DNA of 5,897 bases, taken from the NCBI GenBank assembly GCA_025458415.1, contig JALOSN010000075.1, positions 1 to 5,897 on the forward strand, written 5' to 3'. The translations under genes were made by a program, and so were the position numbers. The notes beneath the pieces are model-generated. The model was not told the origin of the DNA, did no database searches, and saw only the letters and a program-made list of their open reading frames with translations. This DNA comes from Hydrogenophaga sp. (GTDB lineage: Bacteria > Pseudomonadota > Gammaproteobacteria > Burkholderiales > Burkholderiaceae_C). Shown here one piece after another: positions 1 to 5,780 of the stretch. The first letter of the stretch is position 1, and each line of letters starts with the position of its first letter.

Positions 1-1107
1 GCGGGCTACTGCGAACAGGATGTGATGCTCGGCTACTCCGACAGCAACAAGGACGGCGGCATCTTCACCAGCAACTGGGAGCTCTACCGCGCTGAAATCG
101 CCCTGGTCGAGCTGTTCGACAGCCTCAATGGCGGTAACGAACAGACCATCAGGCTCAGGATGTTCCATGGCCGAGGTGGTACGGTGGGTCGTGGAGGTGG
201 TCCCAGCTACCAGGCCATCCTGGCCCAGCCCCCGGGCACGGTTCGCGGCCAGATCCGACTGACCGAACAGGGTGAGGTCATCGGCTCCAAGTACGCCAAC
301 CCCGACATCGGCCGCCGGAATCTGGAAACCCTCGTCGCGGCCACACTCGAGGCCTCTCTGCTCCAACCCACCCGGGAGGCACCGCCGGCCTTCATGGACG
401 CCGCAGACGCCCTGTCACAGAACAGCATGGCCGCCTACCGGGCCCTGGTTTACGAGACACCCCGGTTTGCCGAGTATTTTTTTGCCGCCACACCGATTCG
501 CGAGATCGCCGAACTCAACATCGGGTCGCGCCCGGCGTCCCGCAAGGCCACGCAGCGCATCGAAGACCTGCGCGCCATTCCCTGGGGCTTCAGCTGGGGC
601 CAGTGCCGACTGACCCTGCCGGGCTGGTATGGCTTTGGTTCCGCGGTGGAGCGGTTCATCCATGAAGCCGGCCCATCGCAGATCGCGAAGCGCAAGCGCC
701 TGCTCCAGCAGATGGCCCGGGAATGGCCTTTCTTCGCCACGCTGTTGTCCAACATGGACATGGTGCTGGCCAAGAGCGACCTGGCGCTGGCCTCGCGCTA
801 CGCCGAACTGGTGCCCGACCGGCGGCTGCGCGAGCGGGTGCACGCGGCCATCGAAAGCGAATGGCAGCGCACGGCCCAGGCCCTGGGCATGATCACCGGC
901 CAGAAGCAACGTCTGGCCGGCAACGCCGCCCTGCAACGCTCGATCCGACACCGGTTTCCCTACATCGACCCGCTGCACCATCTGCAGGTCGAACTGATCC
1001 GGCGCCACCGCGCCGGCTTGCGTGACGGAGACCGGGACGAACGCGTCCGGCGAGGCATCCACCTGTCCATCAATGGCATCGCCGCCGGTTTGCGCAACAC
1101 CGGCTGA
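1..1107 (+). CDS. ppc: Phosphoenolpyruvate carboxylase, C-terminal part (5' end outside window)
   Basis: PEP carboxylase is a cytosolic enzyme that makes oxaloacetate from phosphoenolpyruvate and bicarbonate, refilling the TCA cycle. The reading frame is open from base 1, so the start lies upstream; 368 residues of an enzyme usually near 900 are present. Visible family motifs are GYSDSNKDGG (residues 11-20), the glycine-rich catalytic loop FHGRGGTVGRGGGPS (55-69), LTEQGE, GSRPASR, LRAIPWGFSW, EWPFF and the invariant C-terminus ending RNTG. Compared with E. coli Ppc from memory, the active-site residues K546, H579 and R587 match K17, H56 and R64 here. The aspartate-inhibition residues R587, K773, R832 and N881 match R64, K258, R318 and N366, so feedback inhibition by aspartate is expected (inference). 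No frameshift is seen. The next gene starts 67 bases later behind its own -10-like element, so co-transcription is not obvious. Confidence 0.97.
   Translation, partial: AGYCEQDVMLGYSDSNKDGGIFTSNWELYRAEIALVELFDSLNGGNEQTIRLRMFHGRGGTVGRGGGPSYQAILAQPPGTVRGQIRLTEQGEVIGSKYANPDIGRRNLETLVAATLEASLLQPTREAPPAFMDAADALSQNSMAAYRALVYETPRFAEYFFAATPIREIAELNIGSRPASRKATQRIEDLRAIPWGFSWGQCRLTLPGWYGFGSAVERFIHEAGPSQIAKRKRLLQQMAREWPFFATLLSNMDMVLAKSDLALASRYAELVPDRRLRERVHAAIESEWQRTAQALGMITGQKQRLAGNAALQRSIRHRFPYIDPLHHLQVELIRRHRAGLRDGDRDERVRRGIHLSINGIAAGLRNTG
1084..1104 (+). repeat. Inverted repeat at the 3' end of ppc, abutting the stop codon
   Basis: GCCGGT (1084-1089) is a perfect inverted match to ACCGGC (1099-1104) around a 9-base loop. 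The loop itself contains the palindrome TTGCGCAA (1090-1097), so the stem could extend by two A-T pairs with a one-base bulge. The repeat ends exactly before the ppc stop codon. No T tract follows, so it is not a standard intrinsic terminator. It encodes the conserved AGLRNTG tail, so part of the symmetry may simply reflect coding. It could still stabilise the mRNA 3' end. Confidence 0.45.
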
Positions 1108-1161
1108 ACGCGGCCATCCGAGGTTTTCCGGTCGGCGACGGCGCCGCTCATGCACCCTACC

Positions 1162-1167
1162 TACAAT
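1162..1167 (+). promoter_or_regulatory. -10-like element TACAAT before the PHP gene
   Basis: TACAAT matches the sigma-70 consensus TATAAT at five of six bases and ends 7 bases before the GTG start at 1175. Transcription from it would begin at about the start codon, giving a leaderless or near-leaderless mRNA. I see no TTGACA-like hexamer at normal spacing (the expected place, about 1139-1144, reads CGGCGC). This is therefore a -10-only prediction. Confidence 0.45.
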
Positions 1168-1174
1168 CGGTGGG

Positions 1175-2029
1175 GTGAACCACCTTGTCAACGCCGATCT
1201 GCACAGCCATTCCGTCGTTTCGGACGGCACACTCACACCCGAGGCACTCGCGCGGCGGGCCAAGGCCAACGGGGTGGGCCTGTGGTCGCTGACGGACCAC
1301 GATGAACTGGGCGGACAGGCGCAGGCCATCGAAGCGGCCCGCCAGATCGGTCTGCCCTACGTCACCGGCACCGAGATCTCGGTCACCTTTGCAGGCGTCA
1401 CGGTCCACATCGTCGGCCTCGGCATCGATCCGGCCCATCCGGCGCTGGTCGCGGGCCTGCGGGAGACCCGGGGTGGCCGCCAGGCGCGGGCCAGGGCCAT
1501 GGCGGACGACCTGGAGCGGGTGGGTATCGGTGGCGCCTACGAAGGCGCCCTGCGCTACGTGGACAACCCGGAGCTCATTTCACGCACCCATTTCGCACGG
1601 CACCTGGTCGAGACTGGCGTCTGTGACGACACCCATGAAGTCTTCCGCCGGTACCTGGTCGAAGGCAAGCCAGGCTATGTGCCGCACCGGTGGGCGAACC
1701 TGCGCGATGCGGTGGGCTGGATCGCCGCCGCCGGCGGGGTGGCCGTCATCGCCCATCCGGCCCGCTACCGTTTCACCCCCAACGAGGAATACGCCCTGTT
1801 CACCGAGTTCTGCCAACTGGGGGGCCAGGGGGTGGAAGTCGTGACCAGCGCCCACAGCACGGCCGAGTACGCCCGCTACGCCGAATTCTGCCGCGAGTTC
1901 GGCCTGGCCGCCTCTCGGGGCAGCGACTTCCACAGCCCGCAGGAAAGCCGCATCGACCTCGGACAGCTGCCGGACCTGCCCGGTCAGGTGCAGCCCGTCT
2001 GGGAACTGCTGGAGTCCCGCGTCCACTGA
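1175..2029 (+). CDS. rnm: PHP-domain phosphoesterase, YciV/Rnm (RNase AM) family
   Basis: This 284-residue protein fits the family's usual length (about 290). Metal-binding PHP motifs are clear: DLHSHS (residues 8-13) with D17, TDHD (40-43), GTEIS (65-69, E67), HIVG (78-81), RTHFARHL (137-144), AHPARY (193-198) and GSDFH (249-253). It aligns well with E. coli YciV (also called TrpH or Rnm). Relatives are reported to be 3',5'-nucleoside-bisphosphate phosphatases, and the E. coli protein a 5'-3' exonuclease that matures rRNA 5' ends. A three-metal hydrolase acting on RNA or nucleotide ends in the cytosol is therefore expected; the exact substrate is inference. GTG at 1175 was chosen because it puts the protein start just before the DLHSHS strand. 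The frame stays open back to 1022, but that part overlaps ppc and resembles no family. The only SD-like bases (GGTGGG) touch the start, so recognition may be leaderless. Its stop overlaps the next gene's start. Confidence 0.93.
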   Translation: MNHLVNADLHSHSVVSDGTLTPEALARRAKANGVGLWSLTDHDELGGQAQAIEAARQIGLPYVTGTEISVTFAGVTVHIVGLGIDPAHPALVAGLRETRGGRQARARAMADDLERVGIGGAYEGALRYVDNPELISRTHFARHLVETGVCDDTHEVFRRYLVEGKPGYVPHRWANLRDAVGWIAAAGGVAVIAHPARYRFTPNEEYALFTEFCQLGGQGVEVVTSAHSTAEYARYAEFCREFGLAASRGSDFHSPQESRIDLGQLPDLPGQVQPVWELLESRVH

Positions 2030-2928
2030 TGTCGCCCGCCACCTCAGGCCCGCGCGTGCTGCAGGGCATTCTTTTTCTTGTCTGCGCCACCGCCTGCTTT
2101 GCGGTGCTGGACACCGGGGTCAAGGTGGTGGGTGCCACCCTCTCGGTGCTGGTCGCCGTCTGGTTCCGCTACCTGTTCCAGGCAGTGGCGGTCACCGTCT
2201 TCATGCTGCCCGTGCGCGGACGCCGCCTGCTGCAGACATCACAACCCCGCCAGCAGCTGCTGCGCGGCCTGCTGCTCTTCACCGTCAGTGCACTGTCCTT
2301 CATCAGCGTTCAGTACATGCCGGTGGGCGAGTTCACCGCCATCGTCATGACCACCCCGCTGGTGGTCACGCTGCTGGCGGCCCTGTTCCTGCACGAAAAG
2401 GTGAGCGCGCTGCGCTGGCTGCTGGTGGCGGGAGGCTTTGTCGGCGCCTTGCTGGTGGTGCGGCCGGGCGGCGAACTGTTCGGCTGGACCGCCCTGTTGC
2501 CCGTGGCCATGGTGCTGGCCTATGCGGTGTTTCAGATCCTGACCAGCCGCATGGCCCGCACCGAGGACCCGATGACCATGCACTTCTACACCGGCTGGGT
2601 CGGTGCCCTGGTGGCGACGCTGCTGGTTCCGCTGGTCTGGCAGGCCATCCCGGACGTAAAGACCCTGGCCCTGCTGTGCCTGGTCGGCCTGATGGGCACG
2701 GTGGGGCATTTCCTGCTGATCCTGGCCTTTGCCCGGGCGCCCGCCTCGACCCTGACCCCCTACCTCTATGGCCAGATCGGCTTTGCCATGCTTTGCGGCT
2801 GGGTGGTGTTCGACCACGTGCCCGGAGGCCTTGAACTCTCGGGTATCGCGCTGATCGTGGCGTGCGGCGCCACCGCCAGCTGGCTCACGGCCCGGCTGCC
2901 GGGCACGCCTGCCGCTGGCGCACAATGA
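2029..2928 (+). CDS. EamA/DMT-family inner-membrane transporter
   Basis: The 299-residue protein is very hydrophobic. Ten membrane segments can be read, at about residues 11-33, 38-60, 78-98, 101-122, 128-146, 152-171, 186-204, 211-231, 244-261 and 269-289. This is the two-repeat EamA layout of the drug/metabolite transporter superfamily (RhaT/COG0697 type). Typical features are the charged WFRY in helix 2, the helix-4 region EFTAIVMTTP followed by LHEKV (residues 121-125), and AFARAPAS in the second half. Members usually export metabolites or amino acids; the substrate cannot be told from sequence. The ATG is chosen because the frame upstream (open back to 1690) lies inside the PHP gene and looks nothing like a transporter. 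The TGATG junction suggests translational coupling to the PHP gene. GGAG at 2011-2014 is too far upstream (14 bases) to be a good SD. Confidence 0.92.
   Translation: MSPATSGPRVLQGILFLVCATACFAVLDTGVKVVGATLSVLVAVWFRYLFQAVAVTVFMLPVRGRRLLQTSQPRQQLLRGLLLFTVSALSFISVQYMPVGEFTAIVMTTPLVVTLLAALFLHEKVSALRWLLVAGGFVGALLVVRPGGELFGWTALLPVAMVLAYAVFQILTSRMARTEDPMTMHFYTGWVGALVATLLVPLVWQAIPDVKTLALLCLVGLMGTVGHFLLILAFARAPASTLTPYLYGQIGFAMLCGWVVFDHVPGGLELSGIALIVACGATASWLTARLPGTPAAGAQ
2921..2926 (+). promoter_or_regulatory. Possible -10-like element CACAAT before yciO
   Basis: CACAAT lies across the last codons of the transporter gene and shares its final T with that gene's TGA stop. It ends 8 bases before the yciO ATG, with no SD in between. 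It matches TATAAT at four of six bases, and no -35 match is seen. On its own it is weak; its support is that the same kind of hexamer recurs at a similar place before other genes here. Confidence 0.3.
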
Positions 2929-2934
2929 CCTCTC

Positions 2935-3570
2935 ATGTCGCAGTACTTTGAAGTGCACCCGGACAATCCGCAACCGCGGCTGCTGAAGCAGGCAGTACAG
3001 CTGCTCGAGCGGGGTGGTGTGCTGGCTGTGCCCACCGACTCCAGTTACGCCCTGGTCTGCCACCTGGACGACAAGGCCGCGGCCGACCGGCTGCGACGCA
3101 TCCGGCAGGTCGACGACCGCCACCACCTGACGCTGCTGTGCCGTGACCTCAGCGAGGTCGCCAGCTACGCGCGGGTCGACAACCGGCAATACCGGCTGCT
3201 CAAGCTGGCCACGCCGGGGCCCTACACCTTCATCCTCGAAGCCAGCAAGGAAGTGCCGCGGCGTGTCAGTCATCCCTCGCGCAAGACCATCGGCCTTCGC
3301 GTGCCCCAGCACAGGGCACTGTCCGAGCTGCTGGCCCTGCACAACGCGCCGCTGCTGGCAACCACCCTGATTCCGCCCGGTGAGAGCGACCCGCTGAACG
3401 ACGCCCACCACATCCGTGAACGATTCGAGCACGAGCTCGCCGCGGTGATCGACGCCGGTGCCTGCGCACTGGCACCCACCACGGTGATCGACCTCACGCC
3501 CATGGGCACGGGAGGCGAGCCCGAGGTGTTGCGCCTGGGCCAGGGCTCCCTTCAGGCACTGGGCCTGTGA
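2935..3570 (+). CDS. yciO: YciO-type protein of the Sua5/YrdC/YciO family
   Basis: The 211-residue protein starts MSQYFEVHPDNPQPRLL, nearly the same as E. coli YciO (about 206 residues). Family blocks follow: GGVLAVPTDSSYAL (27-40), RRIRQ (54-58), TLLCRDLS (66-73), PGPYTFIL (94-101), KEVPRR (105-110), KTIGLRVP (117-124) and PTTVIDLT (181-188). The fold is that of TsaC/Sua5, which makes threonylcarbamoyl-AMP for the t6A37 modification of ANN-decoding tRNAs. YciO proteins do not have a firmly settled role and, as I recall, do not replace TsaC in E. coli. Consistent with that, the Sua5 STSAN-type block is ATTLI here (142-146), without the asparagine. Annotation pipelines often name such proteins L-threonylcarbamoyladenylate synthase; I would keep 'YciO-like'. 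Start: ATG six bases after the transporter stop, in the same frame as that gene. No SD is visible. Confidence 0.93.
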   Translation: MSQYFEVHPDNPQPRLLKQAVQLLERGGVLAVPTDSSYALVCHLDDKAAADRLRRIRQVDDRHHLTLLCRDLSEVASYARVDNRQYRLLKLATPGPYTFILEASKEVPRRVSHPSRKTIGLRVPQHRALSELLALHNAPLLATTLIPPGESDPLNDAHHIRERFEHELAAVIDAGACALAPTTVIDLTPMGTGGEPEVLRLGQGSLQALGL

Positions 3571-3580
3571 TCACGTCGCT

Positions 3581-3595
3581 GGCTTGCGCAAGGCC
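3581..3595 (+). repeat. Small inverted repeat in the yciO-M50 gap
   Basis: The gap holds a perfect 10-base palindrome, CTTGCGCAAG (3583-3592). Its context GGC...GCC (3581-3595) allows a five-pair stem with a GCGC loop and a one-base bulge. A second palindrome, GTGATCAC (3567-3574), spans the yciO stop codon. No T tract follows either, so neither is a convincing terminator. They could be protein-binding sites, RNA structure or chance. Confidence 0.3.
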
Positions 3596-3611
3596 GCGTC
3601 ACCCCATCTGG

Positions 3612-3617
3612 GACAAT
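3612..3617 (+). promoter_or_regulatory. Possible -10-like element GACAAT before the M50 peptidase gene
   Basis: GACAAT lies 20 bases before the ATG at 3638 and matches TATAAT at four of six bases. Transcription from it would leave a leader of about 13 bases holding a weak SD-like GAGA (3627-3630) seven bases before the start. TTGCGC at 3584-3589 resembles a -35 but is 22 bases away, too far for a normal promoter. The 67-base gap makes an internal promoter plausible. Confidence 0.35.
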
Positions 3618-3637
3618 AGCCGCTTTGAGACGTCGCC

Positions 3638-4306
3638 ATGGACATCGCCCACATCATCCAGACCGTTGCCATCTACGCCTTGCCGGTGCTCTTTGCGATC
3701 ACCGTGCATGAGGCGGCGCATGGCTATGCGGCACGGCACTTCGGCGACAACACGGCCCACATGCTCGGTCGCATCACGCTCAACCCGATCCGCCACATCG
3801 ACCCGCTGGGCACCCTTGCGATGCCCCTGCTCCTGTACTTCGCCACGGCGGGTGCGTTCCTTTTCGGTTACGCCAAACCGGTACCGGTCAACTTCGGACG
3901 ACTTCGCAACCCCAAGCGCGACATGATCTGGGTGGCCCTGGCCGGCCCGGGCGCCAACGTGGTGCAGGCGATCGGCTGGACAGTGCTGCTGTACCTGCTG
4001 GTGGCTTCGGGGGTGGAGGAGCGATTCTTCATCGAGATGTGCCGCGCCGGCGTTCTGGTCAACCTCGTCATGTTCGCCTTCAACATGTTTCCGCTGCCCC
4101 CGCTGGACGGTGGTCGCATCCTGGTCGGTCTGCTACCCAACCGGCTCGCGTACACCGTTTCCCGGGTCGAGCCATTCGGGTTCTTCATTGTGCTGGCCCT
4201 GGTCCTGACCGGTGTCGTGGGCAACCTCTGGCTGCGCCCGCTGATGAACCTGTCGGCACAGGCGATCGAGCTCCTGCTGACCCCGTTGCGACTGCTCCTG
4301 CTCTGA
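3638..4306 (+). CDS. Short M50 (site-2-protease-type) intramembrane metallopeptidase
   Basis: The 222-residue protein has the zinc-binding HEAAH motif in its first helix (H24, E25, H28). The third zinc ligand is in the second motif, NMFPLPPLDGGRIL (149-162, D157). Other family marks are NPIRHIDPLGT (49-59), FGYAKPVPVN (76-85) and ALAGPGAN (100-107). Hydrophobic stretches at about 10-26, 60-76, 96-123, 136-156 and 170-195 show an integral inner-membrane protein with catalytic residues in the bilayer. It lacks the PDZ domain of RseP and the CBS domains of SpoIVFB-like forms, so it is the compact type common in bacteria; no substrate is established for this subtype that I know of. All catalytic residues are present, so activity is expected. 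trpS follows after 15 bases in the same frame, and co-transcription is likely. The final residues are a leucine-rich tail. Confidence 0.93.
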   Translation: MDIAHIIQTVAIYALPVLFAITVHEAAHGYAARHFGDNTAHMLGRITLNPIRHIDPLGTLAMPLLLYFATAGAFLFGYAKPVPVNFGRLRNPKRDMIWVALAGPGANVVQAIGWTVLLYLLVASGVEERFFIEMCRAGVLVNLVMFAFNMFPLPPLDGGRILVGLLPNRLAYTVSRVEPFGFFIVLALVLTGVVGNLWLRPLMNLSAQAIELLLTPLRLLLL

Positions 4307-4321
4307 TTTTCCACCTGTTCC

Positions 4322-5617
4322 ATGAAGACCCTGCGCGTTCTCACCGGCATCACCACCTCGGGCACCCCCCATCTGGGCAACTATGTGGGCGCCATCCGCC
4401 CCACGGTGCGTGCCAGCCGCCTGGCCCATGTCGACAGCTACTACTTTCTGGCCGACTACCACGCCCTGATCAAGGTGGGGGAGCCGGCCCGCGTGCAACG
4501 CTCCACACTGGAGATCGCGGCCACCTGGCTGGCCTGCGGACTCGACCCGGAGCAAGTCACCTTCTACCGCCAGTCCGACATCCCCGAGATTCCCGAACTC
4601 ACCTGGTTGCTGACCTGCGTGACCGGGAAGGGTCTGCTCAACCGCGCCCATGCCTACAAGGCTTCGGTGGACAAGAACAACGCAGCCGGACTGGAGCCGG
4701 ACGACGGCGTGACCGCCGGCCTGTTCATGTACCCGGTGCTGATGGCGGCCGACATCCTGATGTTCAACGCCCACAAGGTGCCGGTGGGCCGGGACCAGGT
4801 CCAGCACATCGAGATGGCACGTGATATGGCCGCGAGTTTCAACCACCTCTATGGCGAGCACTTCACGTTGCCGGAGGCCGAAATCGAAGCCCATGTGGCC
4901 ACCCTGCCAGGGCTGGACGGCCGCAAGATGAGCAAAAGCTACGACAACACCATCCCGCTGTTCGCCCCCAGGGATCAGTTGCGCAAGCTCATCATGGGCA
5001 TCGTGACCGACTCGAAGGCGCCCGGCGAACCCAAGGAGACCGAGGGCTCGGCCCTGTTCCAGATTTACCAGGCCTTTGCCAGTGCCGAGGAAACCGCCGC
5101 ACTGGCACAGGCGTACGCAGAAGGCATAGCATGGGGCGACGCCAAGCAACGGCTGTTCGAGCGGCTGGACCAGGAAATCGCCCCCATGCGCGCGGTCTAC
5201 GATGAGCTGATCAGCGATCCGACCCGAATCGAACGCACGCTGCGCGCGGGTGCCGAGAAGGCACGGGCCATGTCCCGCCCCTTCACCGACCGGCTGCGCC
5301 ACGCCGTAGGCCTTCGGGCCCTGGACTCCGCGGGCCGCGACGCACCGGCGGCGGCCAAATCAGGCAAGACGGCAGCGCCGGTGTTCAAGCAGTACCGGGA
5401 GAACGACGGACAATTCCGGTTCAAGCTGCTGGACTCCCGAGGCGCCCTGCTGCTGCAGAGCACCGGGTTTGCATCGCCCAAGGACGCTGCCCAGGCCATC
5501 GCCCGGCTGCGCCACGAGGGAACAGCCGCATTGGCGGACCTGCAGCCCCGGCTGGAAATGCTGGGTGACATCGCAGCGGTGGCAAGCGCCCTCGCCCATT
5601 TCAAGGAACAGGCCTGA
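4322..5617 (+). CDS. trpS: Tryptophanyl-tRNA synthetase with C-terminal DUF1508-like extension
   Basis: This class I synthetase charges tRNA-Trp with tryptophan using ATP in the cytosol. The HIGH-type signature is TSGTPHLGNY (residues 12-21) and the KMSKS loop is GRKMSKS (200-206). Further TrpRS marks are FLADYHAL (42-49), DIPEIPELTW (86-95), FMYPVLMAADIL (135-146) and VGRDQVQHIEMARD (155-168). The catalytic and anticodon-binding core ends near residue 335, about the full length of ordinary bacterial TrpRS (roughly 330-350). An Ala/Lys-rich linker (about 336-352) leads to an extra module at 354-399, with FKQYRENDGQFRFKL and SRGALLLQSTGFASPKDA in sequence. This resembles the YegP/DUF1508 repeat (FEiYkdkaGefRwrLka-NGe-i--SegY-sk--A). 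The role of the extension is unknown. ATG 4322 sits just before the first strand leading to the HIGH motif. No SD is visible; the 15 bases upstream read TTTTCCACCTGTTCC, so coupling to the upstream gene is likely. Confidence 0.97.
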   Translation: MKTLRVLTGITTSGTPHLGNYVGAIRPTVRASRLAHVDSYYFLADYHALIKVGEPARVQRSTLEIAATWLACGLDPEQVTFYRQSDIPEIPELTWLLTCVTGKGLLNRAHAYKASVDKNNAAGLEPDDGVTAGLFMYPVLMAADILMFNAHKVPVGRDQVQHIEMARDMAASFNHLYGEHFTLPEAEIEAHVATLPGLDGRKMSKSYDNTIPLFAPRDQLRKLIMGIVTDSKAPGEPKETEGSALFQIYQAFASAEETAALAQAYAEGIAWGDAKQRLFERLDQEIAPMRAVYDELISDPTRIERTLRAGAEKARAMSRPFTDRLRHAVGLRALDSAGRDAPAAAKSGKTAAPVFKQYRENDGQFRFKLLDSRGALLLQSTGFASPKDAAQAIARLRHEGTAALADLQPRLEMLGDIAAVASALAHFKEQA

Positions 5618-5667
5618 GACCGCACTCGTCGGGCACGCCCTTGCCCGCACAGACCAGAGCGCCAGCG

Positions 5668-5694
5668 GCCGGCAAAACCGGCAAAAAGTCCGGC
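5668..5694 (+). repeat. GC-rich inverted repeats with A-rich spacers downstream of trpS
   Basis: GCCGG (5668-5672) can pair with CCGGC at 5678-5682 (loop CAAAA) or with a second CCGGC at 5690-5694 (17-base loop). The two right-hand copies are separated by AAAAAGT. The element lies 51-77 bases past the trpS stop and is followed by TTCTCATCCTTCC, which is pyrimidine-rich but not a T tract. It could be a weak or factor-assisted terminator or an mRNA 3'-end stabiliser for the trpS unit. A standard intrinsic terminator is not present. Confidence 0.35.
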
Positions 5695-5768
5695 TTCTCA
5701 TCCTTCCAGGCTATCGCCAAACCTGAGCTTTGCCGATATCCTAGGACATTGCCCGACCACAGTAATAC

Positions 5769-5774
5769 TATACT
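5769..5774 (+). promoter_or_regulatory. -10 element TATACT before the response-regulator gene
   Basis: TATACT matches the sigma-70 -10 consensus at five of six bases and lies in the most AT-rich stretch of the window (TAATACTATACTTT, 5763-5776). It ends 6 bases before the ATG at 5781, so the transcript would start at or next to the start codon, with no room for an SD. TTGCCC (5749-5754) is a possible -35 but only 14 bases away. AGGACA (5743-5748) is at 20 bases. Neither spacing is ideal. Confidence 0.5.
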
Positions 5775-5780
5775 TTCCCC

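Noticed and set aside
477..483. Run of seven T inside ppc as a slippage or phase-variation site
   Set aside because: It falls on Tyr-Phe-Phe codons within an uninterrupted conserved protein. A central metabolic enzyme is an unlikely phase-variable gene, and one T7 is not evidence enough.
1022..1174. N-terminal extension of the PHP protein
   Set aside because: The frame is open, but most of it overlaps ppc in another frame, looks like composition-driven sequence and precedes the natural PHP start. GTG 1175 fits the family.
415..1329. Minus-strand open frame of 304 codons opposite ppc and the PHP gene
   Set aside because: It covers conserved ppc motifs on the other strand and shows no domain of its own.
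1819..1835. G-rich stretch in the PHP gene as a G-quadruplex
   Set aside because: There are only two runs of three or more G, so the usual four-run pattern is not met; Gly codons explain it.
1690..2028. N-terminal extension of the transporter
   Set aside because: It is the out-of-frame reading of the PHP gene, Arg/Gly/Pro-rich with no membrane segments. ATG 2029 gives a normal 10-helix EamA protein.
2239..3432. Long minus-strand open frame of 397 codons opposite the transporter and yciO
   Set aside because: It crosses two well-supported + strand genes and has low-complexity Gln/His/Gly-rich content with no recognisable domain. Long antisense frames are expected in GC-rich DNA.
4133..5302. 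Minus-strand open frame of 389 codons opposite trpS
   Set aside because: It is a shadow of trpS and the M50 gene; composition and lack of motifs argue against coding.
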